Source: Sarocladium kiliense (taxonomy: Eukaryota > Ascomycota > Sordariomycetes > Hypocreales > Sarocladiaceae). Taken from it: a DNA stretch of 64,000 nucleotides. Made by a program: the position numbers and the translations under genes. Positions 53,600 through 64,000 of this stretch are shown piece by piece (positions within the stretch are counted from its first letter, which is position 1; each line of letters starts with the position of its first letter). The notes below the pieces were generated by a model. The model searched no databases. It was not told where the DNA came from and saw only the letters and a program-made list of their open reading frames with translations. The DNA is taken from contig JAUZTG010000029.1 of assembly GCA_030734395.1 (NCBI GenBank), forward strand, positions 2,232,001 through 2,296,000, in the 5' to 3' direction.

Positions 53600-55675
53600 T
53601 CACATGGTTCCATTAGCCTTGACTTCCTCCCAGTCCATGTCCTTCCCAGTCAACCTCTTCATCCCCTCAGCCCTCGCCATCTCCTCCATGATCCTCTTCG
53701 GCTCATTCACCCTCTTCAAGGGCTTTGCCAATCCCAGCCTCGCCAGTCCATTCCAGAAGCTACTGTACAAGTAGAAGTACAGATTAATCGTGCCCAAATA
53801 CAACAAAGGCGTTCCGCTCAGCGGCAAGTTCCCCCACGCACCTGTCCTCCGCGTCACAGTCTCCCACAACTCACCTGTCATGACCGATCCTGCACCATCC
53901 CACGCCCAAGGACCGACGAGTCGGAACTTCGTGTTGAAACTTGCGCCGGCGGCCCAGATGTAAGGAAGACGCCAGCCACGTGGGGTGGAGAAGGAGAGGC
54001 GGAGGATGTCGGACACGCTGGGCGCGATGTTCATGTCCTTTGCGAGTTGGTAGGCGTAGCTATCGTGTTCTACACCGTATGTGACACGGGCGTCGGGACG
54101 GTGGATGAGGCGGTAGTGGTATTCGTCCTCTGGGTCGAGCGTATCGTCGGAAACGAGGTTAAGAAGATGACTTGTGAAGAGAAGAGATTGCATCTCTGCC
54201 AGGGGAGGAATAGCACCGAAGCCGGGCCGGATGAAGCCGATGAAGCCGATAGTCGGGTCGTCGCGCTTCCAAATCTGACGGACGTCGGCGTCGTGGGCGG
54301 TTGGGTAAGGACGCTGACCTTCGTTGTCTGAGTGTTGGAGGAACGGGAAGGAGGGGATGTAGCCGGTGGCGAAGATGATCACATCAGGCTTGATAGGCCC
54401 CATGGAGTTGATTCGGGCGCTTTCGGGGCGGGATGGGTTGTAAGGGAAGTGGGCGACGCCGTCGGGGGTGATGTGTGTAGGGAAAGGGGCAACGTCGAGG
54501 ATGCGCGAGGGAGGAGGGAAGTCTGTGTGTAGGATCGAGCGACGGATGCGGTCCACAAGAGACAGGTTCTTGGGGCGGTATGGCTCTGAGACCGCAGCTT
54601 GGATGCGCTGCCAGGCTTTGTTGAAGAAGACTGCGATGAGTGTGAGTTATGAGAAGCCTTTCCAGGAATGAGATCGACAAGAACACCTACGTTTAGAAGC
54701 GTGGAAGCGAGAGTCGGGGACTTGGCCAACCCACTGATCCATGCCTCTCGGTGTGCCAGTGGTCAACCAGCATCCGAAGGGGATGGCAATGAAGTGGTAG
54801 AAGTTCCAGACCAACATGCTGTCGCGGACCATGGGATGGACATACATGGTGTCGAAGAGGGTGACTTGGCTGACGTCGAGAGGGAGCTGGGGCTTGGTAG
54901 TGGTGTTGAGTCCGAAGATAGGAGAAAGCCAATGCTGGTTCGGCAGTTTCTGCGACAGTGTGAGACTTGGTCAGTGTGCTCTTCTTACGAAGGCATATTG
55001 GCAGTGAAGGGACATGCATACCTTGGGGGCACCAATCCAGCCGTCCTTGTGGCAGAGGATAGCTTGCTTAGTTGGCGACGTGATAGCGAGATACGCGAGA
55101 TCAGCACCAGTTTCACCGCTGCCGAGGATCATGACGGTCGTGTTCTCGCCAAGCTGCTTGCGCTCCTTGAACTTCTCTGAGTGCATCACCACAGGTACGT
55201 GTTCGATACCAGGGATGTCAGGATAGTTGGGAGTATGGTGCACGCCTGAGCACACAGCAATTGCATCACACTCCCATTCTTCCTCAGTCCCTTCCTTCGT
55301 CACATACTTCACCACATGGCCTTGGCCATTCTTCCCTCTTCTCACACTCTCCACCTTTGTCCCGAAGTGCATATGCTCCCAAAGGCCGAAGTGCGTGGCA
55401 TACTCCTCAAGATACTGCCTGTACCGTTCACTTGAGAAGAAATCCGCATCGTCACTGCGCGGCCGGAAGTCCGAGAAGGTGGTGAGGAACTTGGAAGAAA
55501 CAAGCTCTCCATCCTCGTAAGAGTGGTGAAGGAAGACGCCGCCGACGCGGTCGTGGGACTCGAATAGGCGGACTTCAAGGGTGGGGAGACGGGAGGGGAA
55601 GCGGGTGTGGGCGTCGAGGAGCGTTTTGAGCTGGACGAGGCCAGAAGGACCGGCGCCGATGATTGTGACGCGCAT
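53600..55675 (-). CDS. Flavin-containing monooxygenase (dimethylaniline monooxygenase-like)
   Basis: Exons are 55022-55675, 54691-54949 and 53600-54630, with introns of 72 and 60 nt; the product is 647 residues, longer than the usual 450-550. The FAD site VTIIGAGPSG is at the N-terminus, then LFESHDRVGGVF, a long FMO-type core (VKYVTKEGTEEEWECDAIAV and CSGVHHTPNYPDIPG) and the NADPH site VMILGSGETGADLAYL. Exon 3 carries DVIIFATGYIPSFPFL, the late FAD-contact motif. The extra C-terminal length (about 540-647) includes LLYLGTINLYFYLYSSFWN, a possible membrane-associated helix. It oxygenates soft N or S nucleophiles or ketones; whether it serves detoxification or a secondary-metabolite pathway is not visible. 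Confidence 0.9.
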
Positions 55676-57808
55676 GGTTGGTCAGATTTATGGACTCCTG
55701 TTGAGAGTGTCCAGAGATGAGGTGGGATGATGAGAAGCAGAGTATGATGTTGCGTCCTCTTGAGAGGGTCAGGAGAGAACCGAAGGTGAGGAGAAGTCTT
55801 CACGAGTGAAACGCCACTCGACGCTGCTCAGGTGAGGAAGATCAGCTCGGAAGACACAGGGACACGACGAGAAAGATAACTAATCAGTACCTCATCAGCT
55901 CTGGACTCGCTTGCCATGCAGGGATCCGCAATGGAATCAGCAGGGTCACACACGACGCGGGGAAATCCCTCGGGAAAGACGAAGAGGAAGCTCATCAGCC
56001 AAGAAGAACGCACTCTCGTTCGACTCTCCCTTGCTCCTGAGTTAACGGACCACTGCCCACAGTAAGAGTTCCCACACACCCACCCGCCAGACCCAGCTGG
56101 ATGAAGAGACTCCATTTCTCTTCCCGTAACGGTCTTCTCTAGCTTCCCTCCCGGGACACCGGGTTGCCGTTGGGACTAGAACTTATTTAGTAGGATGTGG
56201 CTAAGGCAAGTCATTGGGTCCCAAGATAGCGTTTAAGCAAAACAGACTCCACCATTAGCAACGTGGTTCGAACGAATCCGCGGCCTTGGACTTGGAAAGT
56301 TACGCTAATCATTGGAGGGGGGCCACGGGATGGGGGCTGCGCTAATAGAGTTCATCTTTTTCTGGCCGAGATGGTAGCTGGAATGAGAGGGTTCGGCTTG
56401 AGCGAGGAGGAGGCGAAGGAGGAGTTTGTAAGAGTTTTACCCATCGTCGATGGAATGGGACAAGACGAACTCTATGGTCTGCGTCTGCGTGTGCCCACTT
56501 ACACGGGCCGATGCGCGCGTAGAGCGGACGAGGATCGCTGGACAAGGGTCCAGGGGTGCTTGACCGCTTCTTTGCTTCGCATCTGTCTTCAGCAACACTG
56601 TGTTCCCTGTCATTCCCCCGCATGTCCTCCTTCTAGCTCTCAAGGACGTTACTTCTTTCTCGGCTGTCATCGTAGATTGTCGATCCGCTCGGACCTGTCT
56701 CAGATGGGGCCGGCTGGGGAACTATTCCGGTCGGGTTTGTCGTATAGGACATCGGTGTGAGCATTTGCTGGGATAAGTGCGTTTGACGGAGCTACGTTCT
56801 GTTCAGATGGGATTTAATAGTATTTGAGTGTTGACAGAGGGTATGTAGTCGAAATCAGCGCGAGTTTGCCGCTGTGCGCGCATATGTCATATCATGTGTG
56901 GGCTGTACAATGCACAGTGAGACCAACCATGCATTGGTTGGGCCCCGCATGAATGTTGGCAAGACGCACGATGAGGTGTTGGTCGTGAGCTGGTGGGTGG
57001 CTGAGATGGAGGAGCGGAGATGGGAGAGGGTGTGTTCGGCAAATGCGGTGTTGGTTTGCTCCGAACGGATGAATTGGGTGTTTTCGGTGATGCTCATGAT
57101 GACAGATGCGACGTGCTGCATCCAAGAAAGGGCACTGGTGTTCCTATCAGGAAAATGATCGGCTCGTCATGTCCTTGACTAGTTGTTGCTCAGGCCACAC
57201 GAGCGTTCGGGGTGTCCGCAGATTGTTTCTTGTCTGGCGTCAATACGCATTTGCCAGAACTGTTGTAGGCAGTTCTCACGGGCTATCATCCTTAACATAA
57301 TTATGTGATGCACTGCAATTACTGCAATGCAACTGTCAAGCTGTACAAACTGAGCCGTTCCGCGCTTCGCTGCATGATTAGATAAACCCTTAAGAAACAG
57401 GATTCTGTGTATGAAGAGGGCTCGCGATGCTTTGCCAGGTAGGTCGTACAACCCCATGATCTCGATTACAGGCTTCGAGTTGCAAGGCAGATAAATGCCT
57501 TACAGGACTCAACTACTCTTATTCAAACACAACTTCTGACGCACAACCATACGCGAACTTCTTACCCTCTACACAGTCGCTCATGTAATCCCTGCAGTCG
57601 GTGACATCCCACATTGTCAACATAAGAGCGTACGACCAAGTCCCAGGCATGTAGTCGAGCTTGGCTGGGCATGATCAACACGGTATACCTACGTCGAACC
57701 CGCCTCTCATGACGAAATTTGCGCGACTTCTGTTCCTGTACCTACATCACTTCTAGTATCCACGATGTACTCAAAGTCCATTAGCGTTTGGTGGCTTTAT
57801 TTCTCGAT
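55676..57808. other. Long intergenic region
   Basis: About 2.1 kb with no supported gene. A GTG-led frame at 56263-56760 and frames near 56855-57158 have no family features. Confidence 0.45.
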
Positions 57809-58924
57809 ATGGCATCTCCAGGAAAGCAAAAGTCAGCCTCACCCCCTGCTGCTGGGTCCCTTCTCCACCCAACAGAAGATGGTGCAATGTTAGCGCTCCT
57901 GGTCCCATCCTGATCTGGGGCCATGCTCCGAGTGTGAATATCTCAAGTCACTGATTCTGCGATAACAGACTGAGCATGCCGAGGCTCCTGATAACGAAGA
58001 TGCCGACTCTACGTACAGCTCTCAGGCCGGTACAGCCTACACTGGCTCCGTACCATCCTCAATTTTTGACTACCAATGCGAAAATCGCCGTCGCTATCAT
58101 GCGTATCGCGAGGGCAAGCGGCCCCCTTCTCCTCTTCCACCATATGATCGTTCAAATCTCGACGAGAAGACGATGGAGATGAGGCCGGAAGACGACGACG
58201 ACAACGATACCGCCGACCCATCGCTTCCAAGCAACATTCAAGACATTAAGCTGATGGTTCTCTCATGCACTATCCTTAACAGATTTCTGCCAGGATCGAA
58301 TGTCATCTCGCTGCTGCCCTGCCTCACGGAGCCAGAGTCGACTGGCACGCTGGAGCTTGGGTCCAAGGACCCAGAAGACTACGCAAAAGTCCGCTTTCCG
58401 TATCTCGACGACAAACGAGACGTGATTGCCGTCCGGAAGGCTGCCCGCTTCACGATGAGGGCTATGGACGAGTTTCTTCTCAACTCAGGCTACCCACATT
58501 AAGCGACCATCCTCACGGCTCTATCTGTCAACAGACTTTCACCGGATTAGGAGAAGAGTAATGTCGGCCAGGTAAAGAGGTTCTAGCTGATGCCGGATCC
58601 GAGGGCCGCGTCGCAGCTCCGTCGGCGGCGACGCAGGCGGTCATTCCGCGCTCCGAAGTTGAGAAGGCGTGGTATACCGTGAGTGACGAGGACATCGAAA
58701 CGTCCATCAGGGCGACAGCCATCCAGGGCAAGTACGGGGCGTCGACGCGCCGCATATCGCTGGATCTGAAGGATAGTGTCGTGGACCAGATGTTCAAGGT
58801 GCACAGGATGACGAACCTGCGTGTGACCGATGCGAACGCTCTGCCAAAGCTCTCCACTGCGCAGGCGATGTTGCCGATGATGATGTTTAGGATACGGTGC
58901 GCCGACTTTATTAAAGAGGACTAG
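57809..58924 (+). pseudogene. Chimeric pseudogene: LaeA-like methyltransferase N-terminus joined to GMC oxidoreductase C-domain
   Basis: A first exon opens at 57809 (MASPGKQKSASPPAAGSLLH). After an acceptor at 57968 (GATAACAG) a frame runs 57969-58502. Its start (DADSTYSSQAGTAYTGSVPS, then FDYQCENRRRYHAYREG) is the typical N-terminus of fungal LaeA-like SAM methyltransferases, but no SAM-binding core follows. From about codon 85 the frame changes to a GMC oxidoreductase C-terminal domain (LLPCLTEPESTGTLELGSKD, KVRFPYLDDKRDVIAVRKAA, MDEFLLNSGYP) and stops at TAA 58503. The last GMC piece (KDSVVDQMFKVHRMTNLRVT, RIRCADFIKED) lies at 58679-58924 in another frame. The FAD-binding half and catalytic His motif are gone. 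I read this as a fusion of two gene fragments followed by decay. Confidence 0.72.
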
Positions 58925-59053
58925 AAGGACAGCAAATAACTTCGATCTACAGCAGAGCAACCACATTGCGTAGATCTTCCCTAGCTAGAAGCAGCCAAAC
59001 AAAGCTGCTAGTAAAATTGAGGAGAATAATTATCACATATCCGGATACCGTTT

Positions 59054-59824
59054 TTACTGCAATGCCCGTTTCCTCTTCTCAATCTTTATCCACGATTGCT
59101 TGACCACCAGCTCCTCATCCCAGACTGCCAACACAGATCTCTCAGCTATGACAACCTGAGCCCACCTCCAGAATCTCGGCGCTCTGGTCTCAAGGGCCTT
59201 GCATAGAAAGCCCGGCACCAGATCCTCGTACTTTGGCAGATGCGTTACCCGAAGAAGGAAGGGGCCGATCAGCACCTTGCAGCGACATTCGCCCTCGGTC
59301 AGCTTGCAACATTGCTGGTAACGAGCGAATTATTTGCTCACCTCTGCCAGCGTCAGACGTTTTGAACCTCCAAAGAAGGGTGAGCAATCCGTGAGAAGAG
59401 GCTCGACGTGCCTAACGACGGCGTCGATGTACTTGTTGGCGGCAACAGCTTTGGCATCGGCGCCTTCGGCGTAGAGAATGCTGTCCCATAAAGGGTGACA
59501 CTTGCCGGAGTACGCGTCTCCCAAGTACCCAATCTCGAAGCGTTGGACGGCACCGGTCGGATCGGTGCTGGGCTTGAGCAGGTGGCTAGGGTGAGAGTCA
59601 AGGAGGAATTGCGAGATGAGGGACGACTCGGTCAGGACGCGGCTGTTGTAGATGAGGGCGGGCACCATGCCATTAGGATTGATGTCGAGGTACTCTTCCG
59701 TGCGAGGGACATTGACGTTGACGAGTCGTGTCTCAAACGGCAGCTCAAGTTCGCGAAGCGCAATCTGAGCCCGATGAGCAAACGGGCAGTGGTGCGCCGT
59801 ATAGAGAGTGATGGTGGAAGCCAT
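59054..59824 (-). CDS. Glutathione S-transferase
   Basis: Exons are 59342-59824 and 59054-59275, with a 66-nt intron in phase 0; the product is 234 residues. The thioredoxin-like half shows ITLYTAHHCPFAHRAQIALR with Cys13, the catalytic residue of omega-type enzymes, then NPNGMVPALIYNSRVLTESS, where the cis-Pro and the Glu-Ser that hold glutathione sit. The helical half follows (IDAVVRHVEPLLTDCSPFFG, LTLAEVLIGPFLLRV). It conjugates glutathione to, or reduces, electrophiles in the cytosol. The TAEVLIGPF motif forms across the intron, which supports the model. It is divergent from the NMT1-like gene at 60499 and shares its promoter. Confidence 0.9.
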
Positions 59825-60498
59825 GGACGGGGTGTTGCGCCACGCGTTTGCAAATGGAAAGATGTTTTGACGTCAACTTAGAGTCATTGACTTGGTGCAG
59901 CTCGCCTGGGAAGTATTTGAAGGGCTGGGACACTTGTGTTTTTCCTATACTTATATGCACGACTTAGACAGACGAAGTAGGTAACGGCACACGACTCCTT
60001 TAGATCTCGACCTAGCACCAGACTCAGCGCACAAGATTCCCGGCCTGAAGCCGGCATTCCACGTTATTGGCGACGACTGACTTCGCTAAGGACAGAACGG
60101 ACGATCTCCGATGTGCCATTGAGTCTATCTCGGGGTCGGGTCGGCGTACGCCGATCTTGTCGGAAATTCCCGATGTGCCCAGATAACGGTGTAAGTGGAT
60201 TGATTAGTAGCGTAGGTACACACGGCCGATCAGCCTACCAATACTTCCATGTGAGCTTTAGATCCTTAGATTCTGGAGTAGTTCCTTAGGAACAGCGTAC
60301 ATGCAAGTATATAGTCTCGTAGGAAGTTCGAAGGAGGCTCCCTTCGAGTGGCGGACAACTTGGCAACCTAGCTTCACAGAAATCAGCGACCACTTTACCT
60401 CTTCGTCGTAATCGAGACCAAAGCGTAACATTGGCCTTCAAGCTTCAGAAGCAATAGCGGTCCAACTTTACTTCAAGACATCGGAAAGATCAATCGAC
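59825..60498. other. Divergent intergenic region
   Basis: Holds the CGG-pair cluster. No CTGAGA element of a TPP riboswitch is seen in the leader of the NMT1-like gene. Confidence 0.5.
60041..60172. promoter_or_regulatory. Cluster of CGG..CCG pairs in a divergent promoter
   Basis: Four inverted CGG pairs: 60041-60053 (N7), 60098-60110 (N7), 60142-60153 (N6, CGGCGTACGCCG) and 60161-60172 (N6, CGGAAATTCCCG). Zn2Cys6 proteins often bind such pairs as dimers. The region lies between the transferase and the NMT1-like gene, next to a Zn2Cys6 gene. A 10-bp direct repeat CCGATGTGCC occurs at 60108 and 60170. Confidence 0.5.
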
Positions 60499-61422
60499 AT
60501 GACGCAGCCATTTCACCTCACCGCCACAGGGTACAACATCAACTACCTCCCTCAATACATTGCCGATCGACATGGGTTCTTCACAGAGCAGGGCCTCGAA
60601 GTCGTGACAAACATCCCGAGTCCCTGGGACGGCGTTCTCGATGCGCTGTCCGATGGCTCTGCCGACATGGCCCTCGGGGGTCTTTGGGTCCCTTCCATGT
60701 ACCGCGGTCGCGTGCAAGACTACACCGTGTTCGCACAGATCGCCAACCGCTGCCCTCTGGCACTTCTCAGGCGCACCAGTCGCGAGAAGTTCAGCCTAAA
60801 GGACGTCGTTGGGAAGACGGTTTCCATGAAGTCCATTGGAGGCGCCAGTGTCGGACTGTTCTTCAAGATGCTCCTGAGGGAGAACGGCATCGACCCGGGA
60901 TCCGTTGACTTCATCCAGGATCTCGACGGTGTCATGCTGGGAAACCTGTTCCAAGGCGGCATGGGCGACTACTTCGTGACGGACAACTTGTCTGCCAGGG
61001 CGATTGCGTCGCGCAACCCCGAGGTCACCATCGCGATGGAGATGGTCACCCAAGGGGAGGTCCCCTGGAGCGTGTACTACCGGGAATCGTCAACAGTCAC
61101 ACCTGAGCTTCTGGACGCGCAGAGGCGGTTCTTCATTGGACTGAACAAGGGCATCGAGTGGGTTCTCGAGCGCGACGCCGAGTCGTTCAGCAGCGAGCTC
61201 GCAGAGCTCTTTCCCAAGGTTCCTATCGCGGTCGCTGTCGAGGTCTGCAATTCGTTCCGTCAGAATGGGATGTGGAAGACGACCAGTATTCCACGGACAT
61301 CCTTTGACCGGTGGCAGCAGGGTCTCACCGACGCGCGCTTTGTGAAGCAGCCGCTGGATTACGAGTCCATCGTGGATGATGGGCCAGCGAAGGAAGCAAC
61401 AGTTACGGGAGTAGCTCAATAG
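60499..61422 (+). CDS. NMT1/SsuA-like substrate-binding-fold protein
   Basis: Single exon, 307 residues. The opening HLTATGYNINYLPQYIADRH followed by GFFTEQGLEVV, and then ALSDGSADMALGGLWVPSMY, matches the periplasmic-binding fold of NMT1/THI5 and SsuA proteins. The segment VVGKTVSMKSIGGASVGLFF is the hinge region. It lacks the CCCFC motif of the fungal thiamine-pyrimidine synthase THI5 and has no signal peptide, so it is neither a normal Thi5 nor a bacterial-type secreted binding protein. In fungi such proteins are poorly studied; an enzymatic or ligand-binding role in the cytosol is likely. The start is the first ATG. Confidence 0.85.
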   Translation: MTQPFHLTATGYNINYLPQYIADRHGFFTEQGLEVVTNIPSPWDGVLDALSDGSADMALGGLWVPSMYRGRVQDYTVFAQIANRCPLALLRRTSREKFSLKDVVGKTVSMKSIGGASVGLFFKMLLRENGIDPGSVDFIQDLDGVMLGNLFQGGMGDYFVTDNLSARAIASRNPEVTIAMEMVTQGEVPWSVYYRESSTVTPELLDAQRRFFIGLNKGIEWVLERDAESFSSELAELFPKVPIAVAVEVCNSFRQNGMWKTTSIPRTSFDRWQQGLTDARFVKQPLDYESIVDDGPAKEATVTGVAQ

Positions 61423-61774
61423 ATCATGTTTATCAGATAGTTTTCGTGCCTCCAACACGTTGTTAGAAACGAAAGTCGTAAAAGCATAACTTTGCCTGTA
61501 CTTCTCTTCTCATGCTTTGAGTGATTGACTCTGCGTTTGAGAGTTAGACCATCGTACTAATATGTGTTCCGAGACGACTCACTAAGGTCCAACGACCTTT
61601 TTCAACGGCTTATTCAGGTATCCAACTATGCGAGCGATAAATGACTTCTGTGAAGTCGAGGCGTCTCTAAACGTCTCATAAGGCAGAGGGTCAGCGCACA
61701 GCGTCGTAACAATTGGTATCAATATAGGTTTCTACTTCTTGTGGAAATATAAAAGGTTACTATCAAAATGGCTA
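61423..61774. other. Convergent 3' region
   Basis: Spacer between the NMT1-like gene and the transcription factor, which face each other. AT-rich near 61740-61770. Confidence 0.5.
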
Positions 61775-64000
61775 TCATACTTCACCACTCGCATTCATGT
61801 TCAACGCGCCCGCCATCTCGACCTGCTGCTCCATATCGAAGTAAAAGTCTCCCAGATCAGGCCACTGCGCAGCGTTGTTCAGCAACTCACTGAGGTCGTA
61901 ATTCTCCACTGACAACATAGCCGACATGTTGTCAGTCCCGTGATAGGCGCTCGGCTGGTCTTCGCGAGACAATTGCAGTTGACTCATCATGTTCTTGACT
62001 TGGCTCTCGAACCTTGTCCGGTTCTGTCGCGTTTCTTCGATGTCTCTGGTGACGAGCCAATCGATCGTGGCGGAAGAAAGGGCATCGAAAGTATTACGAC
62101 ACCCGGTAGCCCCTTGGAAGGTCTCGGACATGGCCGAAAGTGTTGATGCGCAGGATTGAAGTGTCGAGATGCATTCGCTGACAGGAGTCTGGTCGCGGAT
62201 CTCCTTGGAGTGCCAAAGTCCGTATATGACCCCCAGTCCGGCCAGGAAGAGCTGGTGCACCGACTTCCACAACATCTCGACTCGTCCCTCCCACTGCAGG
62301 GTTTTGAGCCCGACAACGACTTTGGTAGAAGCCTCAAAACAGATGAGTGTCTCCTCGGCCGACTGGCGGAAGCTGACCGAGTTCGGGCGGTAGAGCAGCA
62401 GAATGGCATTGTGGTAGATAACACTCCAGTACGCGTCGGACGCGAATATCGAGGCCGGGTGCGCTTTGCTTAGTTCTGGAATCGTCGCGTGCCACTCTTG
62501 CAGGCGAGGCTGGATCTCCTTTAACCAGGCTGGCCAGTTGGGCCGTGGGTAGGCCAGCTTCACGGCCCAGGTCTCACTGTGGTGTACGTGTTTGATCTCT
62601 GATTCGAGCCTGGCCAGTGCGAACAAGTGGTTGTGGGCGCGTTGCGTGTGAATGTCGAACTCACTCGGCTGGTGTGAAAGATGCTGGCGGGATGCCGTCC
62701 ATGGGTTAGGAAGCTGGACACGTATGCTTTCATCCACGATACCGAAAGGGCGCCCGAGAGTGATGCACATGAGGCGATCAAAGTGGTACGTGGAATGCCA
62801 CAGACGCCTGCGGTCGTCCAGAAGCATGGGGTCCATGTTCAAGCACTGCACATCGGTTTCCCAGTGCAGGCCCGCGTCGATGCAGAGTCGTAAGGCGAAC
62901 CCTGTTAAGTGCCAAAGGCTTCCTCGCGTGGGCGACAAAGCAACAAATTGAGCCAGCAAGAGCACGACGCGGAGCGTTTCGAGATCGCCTTTGGAGTATG
63001 TGAGGATGTTCTCGACCCAACCGAGCGCAGATCGGAAACATCCGTCACTCTGGCTCGGGCGGCCTCCTGATGTGTGCGGTACGTCGACAAGAGCGATGGC
63101 GAAGACCATGTACGCCACGAACATATCCAACTGAGGTACCCCGTCTGAGCCCTGGCTTTTGTGAAGTGAGGCGTAGGCATTCTCGATAGCCTTTGCGACT
63201 TGTGAACGCTCCAAGATTGGCAAATGCGGTGTACGATACTGGAAGTAAACATGTACCAAGTGATCCGCGACGTGTCGTGGTGGTAAGGAGGCTTTGTCAG
63301 GGCTGCCAAAGGAGTATTCGGAGAAGGCCCGTTGTTGCCGATGCTCTAACCCGTGAGTTGACGGCAGCTCGTCGAGATGAATAGCCGCCATGACCATCCT
63401 AGCGAAAGAGAGGCCACTGCCTTGTCCGAGGAATCGCTGTGGCTGATGAGGGTCGCCGACGTTCTTGACACTCGTGACCAATTGTACTAGAGGCAAGCTC
63501 CCATCCAAGGAAGCTTGTCCACTCCTAAGGACCGACCCTGTCTCCGATTGACTTTCTGTGGCAATACTCCCGCCAGTGTCGTGGGTTGCTGGAATGTGCC
63601 TTGAGCGCAGATCGTGGACTTCCTGGGTGAGCTTCGCAATCTTCTCTTCCAGTATGGAAACGTAGTCCCGAGGAATCTCGATGGCTATCAGCAAGTTGTA
63701 GTCTCGTCGTTCCTCAGCGCAACACTTACATCGGCCTGCTTGCCGGAATGATACGTCAGACATGGGACGTTCACTCTTTCGCAATTGGAACACTGCGGGA
63801 ATCTTTGGTCGCACTGCCATATTGATCATGTCTTATCAGTTACTTGATGCTGGCCACGGTGATTGCCGCAATACCTTTTGCTTGCGCCGGCGACATCTGT
63901 TGCATCGATAAGCCTCCTATCGCTTATCTGGCCGACGTATGGTCATATGATGTCGGGAGACTGCATGCAACTCACCTCTGACACGCCTGGACCCCAGAGT
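61775..64000 (-). CDS. Zn2Cys6 transcription factor (5' end off window)
   Basis: Exons in the window are 63976-64000 (partial), 63875-63896 (22 nt), 63730-63813 (84 nt) and 61775-63676, with introns of 73, 61 and 53 nt. Joining them gives QACQRCRRRKQKCDQRFPQC then SNCERVNVPC, an exact C-x2-C-x6-C-x6-C-x2-C-x6-C DNA-binding domain, followed by a linker and the coiled coil IPRDYVSILEEKIAKLTQEV. The large exon holds the fungal transcription-factor middle domain (LSFARMVMAAIHLDEL, LRLCIDAGLHWETDVQ, WHSTYHFDRLMCITLGRPFG). The C-terminus is acidic. It acts in the nucleus, probably as a dimer on CGG pairs. The 20-odd codons before the zinc cluster lie off the window. Confidence 0.9.

Noticed and set aside
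56263..57158. Several 90-165 codon frames on both strands
   Set aside because: They overlap one another, begin at non-ATG codons in part, and match no family.
59825..60498. TPP riboswitch in the leader of the NMT1-like gene
   Set aside because: The conserved CTGAGA and partner words are absent, and the protein lacks the Thi5 motif.

Overview
The window is nuclear DNA of a filamentous ascomycete. Genes are short and compact. Spliced genes carry introns of 46-95 nt with GT..AG ends and CTAAC/CTGAC-like branch sites. The protein families are typical of Pezizomycotina: Zn2Cys6 regulator, GH11 xylanase, SesB-like hydrolase, CorA-like membrane protein, Nop9, RES-complex FHA protein. The mix of a xylanase with many small secreted cysteine-rich proteins suggests a plant-associated Dothideomycete, perhaps Mycosphaerellales; the lineage is an inference. 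I rebuilt the spliced models by hand, checking reading-frame phase at every junction.

Left part (1-8 kb): the 5' two thirds of NOP9 running off the left edge; two paralogous two-exon genes for roughly 105-residue single-membrane-segment proteins; a double SnoaL/NTF2-like protein; a three-exon protein-L-isoaspartate methyltransferase with an odd C-terminus.

Secretome-rich stretch (8-21 kb): widely spaced genes, most with signal peptides. These are a six-cysteine protein; a protein whose N-terminus holds a 30-residue tandem repeat with dibasic sites in register; a four-exon secreted protein; two paralogous eight-cysteine proteins; and a GH11 xylanase with a GGCTAAA (XlnR/Xyr1-type) site and TATA box. 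A monocarboxylate-type MFS transporter sits among them.

Housekeeping stretch (22-44.5 kb): PLP-dependent group II decarboxylase, Ras-like GTPase, AMMECR1 protein, a Kex2-type small secreted peptide precursor, ATP adenylyltransferase (Apa2 type), an eight-exon CorA-like protein, two unknown proteins, a four-TM protein, an HNH protein, a HAD dehalogenase, a protein with a HET-like tail and the FHA/Pml1-like splicing factor.

Right part (45-64 kb): SesB-like hydrolase without an NLR body, a secreted Cys/Thr-rich protein, a capsule-synthesis-type glycosyltransferase, a membrane serine hydrolase, a flavin monooxygenase, a chimeric pseudogene (methyltransferase N-terminus joined to a GMC oxidoreductase C-terminus), a glutathione S-transferase, an NMT1/SsuA-like protein and a Zn2Cys6 transcription factor running off the right edge. 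The divergent promoter between the transferase and the NMT1-like gene holds four CGG..CCG pairs, so these last three genes may form a small regulon.

No tRNA, rRNA, CRISPR or intact transposon was recognised.
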